Assembly (NCBI GenBank): GCA_025141675.1
Contig: CP081161.1
Location: forward strand, 713,501-777,500
DNA length: 64,000 nucleotides
Source of the DNA: Rhodobacteraceae bacterium S2214
GTDB lineage: Bacteria > Pseudomonadota > Alphaproteobacteria > Rhodobacterales > Rhodobacteraceae
Reading direction: 5' to 3'
The translations under genes were made by a program, and so were the position numbers. This document shows, piece by piece, positions 25,397 to 34,824 of the stretch. Position 1 is the first letter of the stretch; each line of letters starts with the position of its first letter. The notes beneath the pieces are model-generated. The model saw only the letters and a program-made list of their open reading frames with translations. It made no database searches and was not told where the DNA came from.

Positions 25397-26434
25397 TTAG
25401 CGCTTTTTCTTCTTCACAGCTTTTTTGACGCCTTTGGTGAACTTCTTGCTCCGCAGACGGGCTTGGGCTGTTGTTTCAGTCGCGATGGCATCTTCGCGGC
25501 GCAGTTTCTGGAACCGTTTGAGCCGGTCTGGCGTCACATCACCTGCTTCAATCGCTGCCGTTACTGCACACCCCGGTTCGCCTTCGTGTTTGCAATCCCT
25601 GAAGCGACATTGGTTTTCGAGAACGGAAATCTCGGAAAACACTTCGTTGATGCCTGCGACCACATCAGCGACCCCAAGCCCGCGCATGCCCGGCGTGTCG
25701 ATCAGCCACCCGCCCGACGGCAGTTCGTGCAGACTGCGGCCCGTGGTTGTGTGCCGCCCGCGTGCGTCGTCTTCGCGGATGCCTTGGGTGGCCCCGTCTT
25801 CGCCCGTCAGCGCATTGGTGAGCGTCGTTTTGCCAACGCCGGAGGAACCGGCAAGCGCCACGGTTTGCCCTTTGCCGCACCAAGGCGCCAGTTTCGTCGT
25901 CTCTGTCACGTCGCGCGCATCGAGTGCCACAACGGCAAGGTCGGGTCCAAGCGCCTGCGCTTCGTCGATGTAGTGCTGCACGTCGTCGGTTTGGTCCGAT
26001 TTGGTGAGCAGGATCACAGGCGTGACGTCCGCATCGTAGGCCAGCGCCAGATAGCGTTCCAATCGCGCGACGTTAAAATCCGCGTTGCAGGATGTGGTGA
26101 TAAACAGCGTGTCGATGTTTGCCGCGATCAGTTGGCGTTCACCGTGCTGATAATCGGACCCGCGTTGCAGCGTCGATATCCGGTCCAGACGCCGGATCAT
26201 CAACGCGGCCTTCGGATCGCAGAGCACCCAATCGCCAATGGCGATTTCTGACGTCGACATGCCGGGCTCTAACGTGAGGTCGGTTTTGCCTTCGGTCGTA
26301 ATGACCGAAATCTGCGTGCGGTGAACGCCGCGCACGCGTGCGGGCGTCGTTGTTGTGACTTCGTCAATGTCGACTTGGGATTGGTAGAAGTTGGTCCAAC
26401 CTAGGTCGGCCAGTGTTGTTGTGGTGGTGGTCAA
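25397..26434 (-). CDS. rsgA: Ribosome small-subunit-dependent GTPase RsgA
   Basis: This 345-residue circularly permuted GTPase has an N-terminal OB-fold (about residues 30-100), then the G4 motif VILLTKSDQ, G1 ALAGSSGVGKTTLTNAL, G3 LIDTPGMRGLG, and the zinc module CRFRDCKHEGEPGCAV. The C-terminus is a lysine-rich tail (KKFTKGVKKAVKKKKR). It helps mature the 30S subunit and checks the decoding centre. The SRP RNA gene lies about 165 bases upstream on the same strand. Confidence 0.95.
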   Translation of the reverse strand: MTTTTTTLADLGWTNFYQSQVDIDEVTTTTPARVRGVHRTQISVITTEGKTDLTLEPGMSTSEIAIGDWVLCDPKAALMIRRLDRISTLQRGSDYQHGERQLIAANIDTLFITTSCNADFNVARLERYLALAYDADVTPVILLTKSDQTDDVQHYIDEAQALGPDLAVVALDARDVTETTKLAPWCGKGQTVALAGSSGVGKTTLTNALTGEDGATQGIREDDARGRHTTTGRSLHELPSGGWLIDTPGMRGLGVADVVAGINEVFSEISVLENQCRFRDCKHEGEPGCAVTAAIEAGDVTPDRLKRFQKLRREDAIATETTAQARLRSKKFTKGVKKAVKKKKR

Positions 26435-26599
26435 AGCGATATCCCTCGCAATAGATCATAACACGTCATTGGTAGACATGGATCGACAAGGGAAGCGGGA
26501 TCGCTCAGCGCTGCCCTGTCTGGGCGGAGGATGAAACAGTCATAAAAGTCCTCCTTTGCTGAAAGGTTTCGTCGCTGGCGCGCATAATCGAGCGCGTAG

Positions 26600-26697
26600 G
26601 TGAGAGGCTGGACATCGACCCAAGTGGGGCTCGTTGTGGCTGCTTCCTTCCGGACCTGACCAGGTTGGCGAGGCACCTGCCCGCGCCAACCTCTCAG
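26600..26697 (-). ncRNA. ffs: Signal recognition particle RNA (4.5S-type small SRP RNA)
   Basis: The reverse complement contains CCAGGTCAGGTCC-like and GGAAGGAAGCAGCC segments, the universal SRP domain IV that binds Ffh (positions about 26633-26668). TGAGAGG near the 5' end pairs with CCTCTCA near the 3' end, closing a single rod of about 98 nt, the size of a bacterial 4.5S RNA. The ends are estimated from the closing stem. An 81-codon reading frame across it is spurious. Confidence 0.95.
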
Positions 26698-26737
26698 GGC
26701 CTATATAGGGCGGTAATTTATATCGTGCAAGAGCGGG

Positions 26738-28537
26738 TCAGCCGTCGAATGACAGTGTGAAGGATCGAAACCCGTCGGCATCGACACCGTTATCGACCAA
26801 TGACCTGTCGGTGCTTGAAACATCGGCCTCTTTACAGGTTCGAAACACAGCTGTTGTATCTGGTAAGGGTGCGAAATCCCAAACGAACGGGCAGGGGACT
26901 GTCACGGGTGACTGCCGTTTTAAGGACGCGATGAGCACGTCTTGCGAGTTCTCATTTGCGACATGGATGATGTCGTCAGGTGGAATATTGTGTCCCTGTT
27001 CAAGGCGGTTTGTCGCGGACACCAGCACAAAGTGATCCGTGTCGCGCACCAATTCACCGTGCCTGCGAATCTGGCTGATACGATCACCCGGCGGGGCGCT
27101 GACGTCGATCCGATAGGTCAGACCAAACACGGTATCGAAGAAATATGGCGGGACATGTGGATCGATCAAAACCTGATTCTGTCGGCCCTTTTGGATGGGG
27201 CGGTACAGAAGTGCCGACGCTTCGAGCCAATCTTTGATTTGCGCCCCATTTCGCAGAATGGCGACTGCCGTGTTGTTGAACGGATAGATGGCCGTCACGT
27301 CGCTGCGCTTGATCGGACCGGGGGGGATGCAAATGAAGTCATTCGGGTTGGACCTGCTGCCCGTCGAAAAGGGCGCAGCCGTTGTGAGAAACGGTAAGTC
27401 GGCAAAGCGCGTGTCTTTCAGAATGTCCTGCATATGCAGTTGGCGTGCGCATGACAGCAGATACTGGGTCAGGTCAGGCTGGATCAGGCTAAAAGCCGTC
27501 GACAGGGGCAGGGTCGTCCGTGCGATTTCTTGCTGTAGGGACGTAATCGTCGCGTCATGCAAGGGGCGAACCGTTGCGAATGCTTTTGGTTCAGCCTGTT
27601 CTGTCGGCCTGTAAAGGCGTGTGTTTTGATCAACGATTGCGACGTGATCTGCGCGGCGTTCAAGCGCCAGATCAATGACGCCAAGGTAACGCCCGAACGC
27701 ACCCGACATAACCGTGGGTTTGCCGCAAATTGTTCCGTTGCGTGCATCAATCGTCGGGCCGCCGCGCGTTGTGCCCAAGGGAAAAGTTTCATGCGTGTGC
27801 CCCGCCATGACGACATCGACACCCTCAATGCCAGCGATGTCAGCGGCAACGTTTTCGATGTGGTCGTCGGGGTCGATACCGAAGTGGCAAAGCGCGACAA
27901 TGATATCGGCGTTCTGTTCCTTGAGCTGGGCCACAACGGTTCTTGCTGTGCTGACGGGGTCTGCGGTGCTGACCGCCGGCGCGCCGTCGTCTGTTGTTAG
28001 CGAAATGACTGGCGTTGTCAGACCGATGACACCGACACGAATGGGTGGGCGACTAGGCCCTGTTTCAACGTTGATGATTGTTGAATTGGGATAGGTCGTC
28101 TTATCGTCGTTTGTGCTGACGTTGGCGGATAAAACGGGGCAATCGATCTGCTTGATCGTCTCGGACAGCGGTTCAACGCCATAGTCGAAATCATGGTTTC
28201 CAAGGACAACGGCGTCATATTTCAGCGTGTTGAATGCGTCTGCGATGGGATGGATGTCCGATGATGGTCCTTGCATTGCGGCATCGGCAAGCGGGCTGCC
28301 CTGCAAAAAGTCACCAGTGTCAAACAGCAGCGTTGGAATGCCGTCTTGGCGCAAAGCGCCGATTTCACCCACGAGGTTTGCAAGGCCGCGTTGGGGTGTC
28401 GGGCGCAACGTTTTGTAATCATACGGCAAAATGTGCATGTGCAGATCTGTTGTCTGCAGCAGCCGTAGCTTTACGATCGGACTGAATTGATCAGTTGCCG
28501 ACTCATCTATCTCGATCCGCTGGGGTGCGAGGGTCAT
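26738..28537 (-). CDS. 2',3'-cyclic-nucleotide 2'-phosphodiesterase/3'-nucleotidase family protein (CpdB-like)
   Basis: The 599-residue protein has a metallophosphatase domain with LLQTTDLHMHILPYDY, LLFDTGDFLQGSP, VLGNHDFDYG, VALCHFGIDPDD and AGHTHETFP (all di-metal site motifs). A 5'-nucleotidase C-terminal domain follows from about residue 360 (YPFNNTAVAILRNGAQIKDWLE). E. coli CpdB is periplasmic; here no signal peptide precedes the first motif at residue 29, so localisation is unclear. The role is probably salvage of nucleotide monophosphates. The 5' neighbour nudC is divergent. Confidence 0.9.
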   Translation of the reverse strand: MTLAPQRIEIDESATDQFSPIVKLRLLQTTDLHMHILPYDYKTLRPTPQRGLANLVGEIGALRQDGIPTLLFDTGDFLQGSPLADAAMQGPSSDIHPIADAFNTLKYDAVVLGNHDFDYGVEPLSETIKQIDCPVLSANVSTNDDKTTYPNSTIINVETGPSRPPIRVGVIGLTTPVISLTTDDGAPAVSTADPVSTARTVVAQLKEQNADIIVALCHFGIDPDDHIENVAADIAGIEGVDVVMAGHTHETFPLGTTRGGPTIDARNGTICGKPTVMSGAFGRYLGVIDLALERRADHVAIVDQNTRLYRPTEQAEPKAFATVRPLHDATITSLQQEIARTTLPLSTAFSLIQPDLTQYLLSCARQLHMQDILKDTRFADLPFLTTAAPFSTGSRSNPNDFICIPPGPIKRSDVTAIYPFNNTAVAILRNGAQIKDWLEASALLYRPIQKGRQNQVLIDPHVPPYFFDTVFGLTYRIDVSAPPGDRISQIRRHGELVRDTDHFVLVSATNRLEQGHNIPPDDIIHVANENSQDVLIASLKRQSPVTVPCPFVWDFAPLPDTTAVFRTCKEADVSSTDRSLVDNGVDADGFRSFTLSFDG

Positions 28538-28639
28538 TTTCTGCGCCTTTGGGTTGTATTCGGTGTCCTACGAATTGGCGGGCAGAATTGTTCCCGTAGA
28601 GAATTGAAATTTTTGGCATTACGTGACACTGCGACATCT

Positions 28640-29596
28640 ATGAAACATGCAGAGACAGTAACGTTCGGTGGGTCCGGTTTGGATCGGGCCGCTCATGAAC
28701 GCAAAGATGTGCAATCGCTTTGGCTTGATCCAACAGTACGCTTAATTGTGCTGTGGCGGGGTAAACCGATGGTCACAATAGACCATTCAAAGCTCGTTAC
28801 GGTTGAAGTTGACCATGACATTGTCGCTGACGCAAGCGCTGAGCATGTCTATCTGGGGCGCGACAACGGCACACCCGTGTTTGCGATCGACATCAGCGCT
28901 TGGGAACCCGAAGCGTTTGATGACACCACCCTTGATACATTTTTGGACCCGTCGGAACAGGCGCATCCAACTATAAAAGACACGGCTGTCTTTGCGGAAT
29001 TACGCGCGATCATGACGCATCTGTCGCCCCGTGATGCGGAATTGGCAGCAACGGCCCGTGCGATTTTCGGGTGGCATGCATCCCATCGGTTCTGCAGCAC
29101 ATGTGGGCACCTGAGCGATTTTGCGATGGGCGGGTGGCAACGCAATTGCCCAGCGTGTGCGCGATCCCATTTTCCACGCACCGATCCGGTCGTAATTATG
29201 CTGATCACGCGCGGCGATAGCGTCTTGGTCGGGCGATCCCCGGGTTGGCCCGAAGGGATGTATTCGCTGCTTGCTGGTTTTGTCGAACCTGGTGAAACAT
29301 TGGAAGCCGCTGTCAGGCGCGAGGTGATGGAGGAAAGCGGCATCACCGTCGGTGCTGTGTCCTATTTGGCGTCGCAACCATGGCCTTTCCCTGCGTCTTT
29401 GATGTTCGGGTGCATGGGCGAAGCTTTGGACGACGATATCACGGTCGATGTGGAAGAACTGGAAGATGCGATGTGGATCAGCCGCGCGGACATGCATATT
29501 GTTTTTGCAGGGCAACACCCGGTTATGAAACCAGCGCGTAAAGGCGCGATTGCGCATTTCCTTTTGGACAATTGGCTATCGAATACGCTGGATTAG
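28640..29596 (+). CDS. nudC: NADH pyrophosphatase / deNADding enzyme NudC
   Basis: The 318-residue protein has the NudC layout: an N-terminal domain, a four-Cys zinc ribbon (FCSTCGHLSDFAMGGWQRNC ending in PAC), FPRTDPVVIML, and a Nudix box GFVEPGETLEAAVRREVMEESGI. After the box comes SQPWPFPASLMFGCMGEA, the SQPWPFPxS signature of NudC. It hydrolyses NAD(H) and can remove NAD caps from RNA. I chose the ATG at 28640 because the upstream frame overlaps the divergent cpdB start region. Confidence 0.95.
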   Translation: MKHAETVTFGGSGLDRAAHERKDVQSLWLDPTVRLIVLWRGKPMVTIDHSKLVTVEVDHDIVADASAEHVYLGRDNGTPVFAIDISAWEPEAFDDTTLDTFLDPSEQAHPTIKDTAVFAELRAIMTHLSPRDAELAATARAIFGWHASHRFCSTCGHLSDFAMGGWQRNCPACARSHFPRTDPVVIMLITRGDSVLVGRSPGWPEGMYSLLAGFVEPGETLEAAVRREVMEESGITVGAVSYLASQPWPFPASLMFGCMGEALDDDITVDVEELEDAMWISRADMHIVFAGQHPVMKPARKGAIAHFLLDNWLSNTLD

Positions 29597-29655
29597 GAAC
29601 GGACGATTCGGGACTGTCGTGTGCGGAAGCGATCTGACTAACAATGGGATGAATA

Positions 29656-30123
29656 ATGAACTTTTCGACGCATAAAGACATCGAAGCGCCAATTGATTTT
29701 GTATTCAGCAAAGTGACGAACTTTGATGGCTATGAACGGCAGGCGTTGCGTCGTGGGGCTCAGGTGACGCGCGTGGATGGCGCGGGGCCCGTGCGTGTCG
29801 GATCGGCATGGGATGTGGCATTTACCTTCAGAAGCAAGGATCGCAATCTGCGTGCAACCGTCACAAATATCGATGCGCCCAACGAGCTAGAGATCGATAC
29901 CGTGGCGACTGGTCTTAACAGTGCGACAGTTGTGAACCTGATTGCCTTGTCACCCAAGACGACACGTGTGGCGGTGACGGTCGACATGAGCGCTAAGTCG
30001 TTGTCAGCCCGTCTGCTTTTGCAGTCCTTGAAACTGGCCAAGTCCAACCTGAACCGTCGTTTTTCACGTCGGGTAAATGAACAGGTCGCAGGTATCGCCG
30101 AAGACTACAAACGTAGCACCTAG
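29656..30123 (+). CDS. SRPBCC (START-like) family protein
   Basis: The 155-residue product starts MNFSTHKDIEAPIDFVFSKVTNFDGYERQALRRG, the beta-strand plus helix opening typical of polyketide-cyclase/START-like folds. Alternating strands (TFRSKDRNLRATVTNIDAPN) and a long C-terminal helix (SARLLLQSLKLAKSNLNRR) follow. Such proteins bind hydrophobic ligands. The ligand and role are unknown. The gene is 59 bases after nudC and may be read from the same transcript. Confidence 0.8.
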   Translation: MNFSTHKDIEAPIDFVFSKVTNFDGYERQALRRGAQVTRVDGAGPVRVGSAWDVAFTFRSKDRNLRATVTNIDAPNELEIDTVATGLNSATVVNLIALSPKTTRVAVTVDMSAKSLSARLLLQSLKLAKSNLNRRFSRRVNEQVAGIAEDYKRST

Positions 30124-30154
30124 CCCTTAATTCATGGGGTCTTGACGTTTTGAC

Positions 30155-30994
30155 TTACGATGACTGACGCTGCGATGCGCGGGGGTAGACTCCCATCAGT
30201 CGGACCATATCCGTGAAGTAGTCCAGTTCTTCCAACGCCAGTTTGACGTTTTCGTCGTCTGGATGCCCTTCGATTTCTGCGTAGAACTGCGTCGCTTGGA
30301 ACGTGCCGCCGACCATGTAGCTTTCCAACTTAGTCATGTTCACGCCATTGGTCGCGAACCCGCCCATTGCCTTGAACAAAGACGCCGGAATGTTGCGCAC
30401 ACGGAAGACGAGGCTGGTCATCATGCCGTGATCGCCCCGGCGCGCGCGATTTATGTCGCGGGCCATCACGATGAAGCGGGTGGTGTTGTTGTCCTGATCT
30501 TCGATATTGCGTGCAAGCACGTCGAGACCATAAATTTGGGCCGCCATTTCAGAGGCAAGCGCGCCTTGCGAAGAATCATTGCCTTCAGCTACGTCGCGCG
30601 CGGCCTTGGCGTTGTCTGAACTGACGACACCGCGAATCGTGTGTTCCGTCAGAAATCCGGCGCATTGCGGCAAAATCACAACGTGGCCGTGGGCGTGGGT
30701 AATTTCAGACAGCTGCGCACCCTTTTGCCCCAGAAGGTTGATGTGAACGCGTACGAATGCCTCATCCACGATGTGCAAACCGCTTTCGGGAAGCAGCGAA
30801 TGAACGTCGGCAACGCGGCCATACGTTGAATTTTCTACAGCAATCATACCCAGTTCAGCGTCGCCGTTGCGCACAGCTTCAATCGCAGAGGTGAATGTGG
30901 GGCAGGGCAGCGGGTCATAGTCCGGACACGTGTCGGCACAGGCCTGATGCCCATATGCGCCAAGTTCGCCCTGAAATGCGATTTTGCCACTCAT
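30155..30994 (-). CDS. pheA: Prephenate dehydratase
   Basis: The 279-residue protein has KIAFQGELGAYGHQACADTCP, FTSAIEAVRNGDAELGMIAVENSTYGRV, the catalytic Thr segment DNNTTRFIVMARD and a C-terminal ACT domain (TSLVFRVRNIPASLFKAMGGFATNGVNMTKLES) containing the Phe-binding ESxx region. It converts prephenate to phenylpyruvate for phenylalanine synthesis and is probably inhibited by Phe. GGAGG precedes the ATG at 30994. The cytochrome c gene is divergent. Confidence 0.95.
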   Translation of the reverse strand: MSGKIAFQGELGAYGHQACADTCPDYDPLPCPTFTSAIEAVRNGDAELGMIAVENSTYGRVADVHSLLPESGLHIVDEAFVRVHINLLGQKGAQLSEITHAHGHVVILPQCAGFLTEHTIRGVVSSDNAKAARDVAEGNDSSQGALASEMAAQIYGLDVLARNIEDQDNNTTRFIVMARDINRARRGDHGMMTSLVFRVRNIPASLFKAMGGFATNGVNMTKLESYMVGGTFQATQFYAEIEGHPDDENVKLALEELDYFTDMVRLMGVYPRASQRQSS

Positions 30995-31114
30995 TCTTAA
31001 CACCTCCCGACACATGATACCCAAAAAGGGCAATTGGTCGCGGCACTATACCTTGCAACCGAGGTAAGGAAGCGGATACATACCCGCAAAACTGCGAACG
31101 AATTGGAACGCGAC

Positions 31115-31633
31115 ATGTTCGACACAATGACTATGACAAAAGCCATCGGCGGCATCTGTGGCACATTTCTTGCCTTTTTGCTTGGCGGTTGGGTTGCTGA
31201 GACGATCTATCACAGCGGTGGGGGCGGTCACGGCGACGGCCACGACCAAGCATATGTGATTCCCGTTGAAGGCGGCGACGCTGCAGAAGACGTACCTGCT
31301 GGTCCCCCATTTGAAGAAGTTTTCGCAGCTGCGGATGCAGCCGCTGGTGAAGGCGCGTTTCGCCCGTGTTCTGCCTGTCACAAGGTTGACGGCACAGACG
31401 GCGTTGGTCCGCACCTGAACGGTGTTGTTGATCGTGCTGTTGGCGGTGTTGACGGGTTTGGTTATTCCGGTGCGCTGGTTGCTGTGGCCGAAACATGGAC
31501 ACCTGAGAACCTGAACGCATTCTTGGAAAGCCCGAAAGGCTACGCACCAGGTACAGCGATGAACTACAACGGGATGCGCAAGATCGAAGATCGCGCCAAC
31601 CTGATCGCATATCTCGCGACACTGAGCGAATAA
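31115..31633 (+). CDS. Membrane-anchored cytochrome c (CycM/c552-like)
   Basis: The 172-residue product has an N-terminal transmembrane anchor (AIGGICGTFLAFLLGGWVAETIY), a Gly/His-rich linker, and a class I cytochrome c domain. The heme motif is CSACH near residue 90, followed by DGVGPHLNGVV, and the distal Met lies in GTAMNYNGM. It probably carries electrons to terminal oxidases in the periplasm. The ATG at 31115 is chosen for its position before the anchor. A strong terminator follows. Confidence 0.9.
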   Translation: MFDTMTMTKAIGGICGTFLAFLLGGWVAETIYHSGGGGHGDGHDQAYVIPVEGGDAAEDVPAGPPFEEVFAAADAAAGEGAFRPCSACHKVDGTDGVGPHLNGVVDRAVGGVDGFGYSGALVAVAETWTPENLNAFLESPKGYAPGTAMNYNGMRKIEDRANLIAYLATLSE

Positions 31634-31656
31634 TCATCGCCAGTTATGACCTAATC

Positions 31657-31690
31657 AAAGCCGTCCCATGTCACATGGGGCGGCTTTTTT
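31657..31690 (+). terminator. Rho-independent terminator after the cytochrome c gene
   Basis: AAAGCCGTCCCATG (31657-31670) pairs with CATGGGGCGGCTTT (31674-31687) around a TCA loop, with one G-U pair, and runs into six T residues. Confidence 0.92.
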
Positions 31691-31812
31691 GTGTCTAAGT
31701 GATTGGAAACGGTCCGTTCACGCCGAGTTCACGCATTCTCAACTTGATTGTTTGGACCGTCCGGTTAGCTTTGATAACAAAGTTACGTTTCGACACCCCT
31801 TGGGAGAACAAG

Positions 31813-33723
31813 ATGCAAAATCGCCACCAAAATCGTGCTGTAGCCCGTACCAAACAAGACACACGCGCCAAAACTGCGATGTGGATGTCGGGAACTGCGA
31901 TATTGGTGGGCATGTCGTTGCTTGCGGGGCAGGCGTTTGCTGACGGGCATGTGACCGTAAGCCATGCGTATAACGAATACGGCGACATCAAATATCCTGC
32001 CGATTTCGCCCATCTTGATTACGTAAATCCCGACGCGCCATTGGGGGGTGAAATTTCGGTATCGTCCAGCGGCACGTTCGACAGCATGAACCCGTTCGCC
32101 ACGCTGGAAGGAACGCCGGGCGCCCTTGCGTCGGCTGTGTGGGAACGTTTGATGACAACGACGTCAGACGAAGTTGGCACATACTATTGTTTGGTGTGCG
32201 AGACGCTCGAATATCCGGATGACAATTCTTACGTGATCTTCAATCTGCGCAAGGACGTTACATTTTCGGACGGCAAGCCGATGACGGCAGCCGACGTGAT
32301 CTTCACACATGAACTGATGCGTACCCAATCGACTCCGTCGTTCCAGCAGGGGATTACGGCTTTGGTCGAATCCTACGAAGCCTTGGATGACTACACCGTG
32401 AAATTCACGTTTGCTGAAGATGCGCCCGCTCGTGGCCGGATTGGCCAGATGGCGAACGCATTGGTGATGCAAAAAGCATGGTTCGAAGAAACGGGCGCAC
32501 GTTTGGACCAATCGAGCCTAGAGGTGTCACCGGGCACATCTGAATACATGACCGGATCTATCGATCCGGGTCGTCAGATCATTTACGAACGTAACCCCGA
32601 CTATTGGGGCAAGGACCTGCCGATCAACGTAGGTCGGGGCAACTTTGATAGTATCCGTATCGAATATTTCGCTGATACCTCTGCCGCGTTTGAGGCGTTT
32701 AAAGCGGGTGAATTCACATTCCGTCGTGAAAACAGTTCGATCAACTGGGCCACATCCTATGATTTCCCAGCGATTGAAAATGAATGGGTGACGCGTAAAG
32801 AACTGGAAGATGGCACTTTGCCTGCCGCGACGGGTTTTGTGTTCAACTTGCGTGATCCAAAGTTCGCTGATCGCCGCGTGCGGCAAGCGATTGGGTTGGT
32901 CTATAACTTCACATGGACCAACGACAATCTGCAGTACGGGCTGTTCCAACAACGGGAAAGTTTCTGGGAAAATGACCGGCTCAAGGCTGCGGGTCTGCCC
33001 GAAGGTCGTGAGCTGGAAATTCTGGAATCCCTTGGCGACAAGATTGATCCCGAAATCCTGACAACAGAGGCTGTGTTGCCCCATACGTCAGGCGATCGCC
33101 CGCTGGATCGTGGCAATCTGCGTGCCGCTTTGGCACTGATGGAAGAAGCCGGATACACCACTGGCGATGACGGTCTGCTAATCGATGCGGACGGCAATAC
33201 GTTGGATGTGGAATTTCTTGAGACCCGCCAAAGTTTTGACCGGATCATCAACCCGTATATCGAAAACCTGAAACGCCTTGGCGTGAACGTGACCTACAAC
33301 CGTGTCGATCCCGCGCAATACCAGGCCCGCACCCAAGACAACGATTTCGAGATGATCTTTGGTTATTGGGTCAATGGTCTGCAAGAAGGCACCGGCTTTA
33401 GCCAGAAATACGGCTGTGAAGACAAAGAAGACGTGTTCAATCCTGCCGGTTACTGTTCCGAAGCGATTGATGAACTGGGCGACCAGATTGCTGCTGCCGA
33501 AGACTACGATGAAATGGCAGCTCTTGTGCGTGCCGCCGACCGGATTATGCGTCACGAATATTTCATTGTGCCTGTTTGGTATCTTGGCAAAAACTGGGTC
33601 GCGTATTTCGATATGTTCGAGCACCCTGAAAACCTGCCCGAATTTGGTCTTGGCCATCTCGACTATTGGTGGTTCAACGACGAAAAATATCAGGCCCTGA
33701 AAACGGCCGGCGCGCTGCGTTAA
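31813..33723 (+). CDS. yejA: Oligopeptide/microcin C-type ABC transporter, periplasmic binding protein (YejA-like)
   Basis: This is a 636-residue family-5 solute-binding protein. A long N-terminal leader (about 44 residues; hydrophobic part TAILVGMSLLAGQAFA) is followed by YGDIKYPADFAHLDYVNP, which is typical of YejA. FNLRKDVTFSDGKPMTAADVIFTHE is the SBP_bac_5 signature. It captures peptides for the YejBEF system encoded just downstream. The start at 31813 has GGGAGA ahead. The charged, unusually long n-region of the signal could also mean that the true start is the Met at residue 23. Confidence 0.92.
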   Translation: MQNRHQNRAVARTKQDTRAKTAMWMSGTAILVGMSLLAGQAFADGHVTVSHAYNEYGDIKYPADFAHLDYVNPDAPLGGEISVSSSGTFDSMNPFATLEGTPGALASAVWERLMTTTSDEVGTYYCLVCETLEYPDDNSYVIFNLRKDVTFSDGKPMTAADVIFTHELMRTQSTPSFQQGITALVESYEALDDYTVKFTFAEDAPARGRIGQMANALVMQKAWFEETGARLDQSSLEVSPGTSEYMTGSIDPGRQIIYERNPDYWGKDLPINVGRGNFDSIRIEYFADTSAAFEAFKAGEFTFRRENSSINWATSYDFPAIENEWVTRKELEDGTLPAATGFVFNLRDPKFADRRVRQAIGLVYNFTWTNDNLQYGLFQQRESFWENDRLKAAGLPEGRELEILESLGDKIDPEILTTEAVLPHTSGDRPLDRGNLRAALALMEEAGYTTGDDGLLIDADGNTLDVEFLETRQSFDRIINPYIENLKRLGVNVTYNRVDPAQYQARTQDNDFEMIFGYWVNGLQEGTGFSQKYGCEDKEDVFNPAGYCSEAIDELGDQIAAAEDYDEMAALVRAADRIMRHEYFIVPVWYLGKNWVAYFDMFEHPENLPEFGLGHLDYWWFNDEKYQALKTAGALR

Positions 33724-33744
33724 GCAGCCCAAGAGGAAGACCCC

Positions 33745-34824
33745 ATGGGCGCGTATATCCTTCGCAGGCTGTTACTTGTGATTCCCACTTTGCTGGGGAT
33801 CATGATCCTGAATTTCGGTTTGACCCAGTTCGTGCCCGGTGGCCCGATCGAGACGATTATTGCCCGCATGGAAGGCGGCGGTGACGTGTTCGAATCCATC
33901 GCCGGTGGGAATGCGGATGCCGATGTGGGCGCGCAAGAAGACAGCGCCTATCCGGGGTCGAGCGGTCTTTCCAAGGATTTCATTGAAGATCTCGAACGCC
34001 AGTTCGGGTTTGATAAACCCCCGTTGGAACGGTTCCTGAACATGATGTGGAACTATATCCGTTTCGATTTCGGCGAGAGCTATTTTAGGTCGATTTCCGT
34101 TGTTGATCTGATTTTGGAAAAAATGCCGGTGTCGATCACGCTTGGCCTGTGGTCCACTTTGATTGCCTATGCGGTGTCGATCCCCTTAGGGATTAAAAAG
34201 GCGGTGCGCGACGGGTCGCGGTTCGATACGATCACGTCGGCGACTATCGTTGTGGCCTATGCGATCCCCGGCTTTTTGTTCGCGATCTTGCTGATCGTTT
34301 TGTTCGCGGGCGGGTCCTATTATCGGTTGTTCCCGTTACGCGGTTTGACCTCTGCCAATTTTGAGGAACTGTCGATGATCGGGAAGGTGCTGGATTATTT
34401 CTGGCACATTACGTTGCCGGTTCTTGCCTCGACCATTTCGGCATTCGCGACCCTGACGTTGCTGACGAAGAACAGCTTTTTGGACGAGATTAAGAAGCAG
34501 TATGTGACAACGGCGAAGGCCAAAGGCCTGTCTGAAAAGAAAGTCCTGTACGGCCACGTGTTCCGCAACGCGATGCTGATTGTGATCTCGGGCTTTCCGG
34601 CGCTGTTCATTTCGGTGTTCTTTGGCGGATCGTTGATCATTGAAACGCTATTCTCTCTGGACGGCCTTGGCAGGCTCGGGTTCGAGGCTGCTGTCGCCCG
34701 CGATTATCCTGTGGTCTTTGGTACGTTGTTTGCGTTCTCGTTGATGGGCCTTGTCGTAGGGATTTTGACGGACATCACCTATGTCTTCATCGACCCACGC
34801 ATTGATTTCGAGGGGCGCGGCTGA
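33745..34824 (+). CDS. yejB: Peptide ABC transporter permease YejB
   Basis: The 359-residue permease begins [36 protein letters not shown], the standard DppB/YejB first helix. It has about six membrane spans and the cytoplasmic coupling motif [29 protein letters not shown] (EAA-like loop). A periplasmic loop after the first span (about residues 40-110) is typical of YejB. It forms the inner-membrane channel with YejE. AGAGGAAGA precedes the ATG. Confidence 0.94.
   Translation: MGAYILRRLLLVIPTLLGIMILNFGLTQFVPGGPIETIIARMEGGGDVFESIAGGNADADVGAQEDSAYPGSSGLSKDFIEDLERQFGFDKPPLERFLNMMWNYIRFDFGESYFRSISVVDLILEKMPVSITLGLWSTLIAYAVSIPLGIKKAVRDGSRFDTITSATIVVAYAIPGFLFAILLIVLFAGGSYYRLFPLRGLTSANFEELSMIGKVLDYFWHITLPVLASTISAFATLTLLTKNSFLDEIKKQYVTTAKAKGLSEKKVLYGHVFRNAMLIVISGFPALFISVFFGGSLIIETLFSLDGLGRLGFEAAVARDYPVVFGTLFAFSLMGLVVGILTDITYVFIDPRIDFEGRG

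Noticed and set aside
26431..26676. 81-codon minus-strand frame across the SRP RNA
   Set aside because: It overlaps the conserved SRP RNA, has no homology, and its product is an artefact of RNA sequence.
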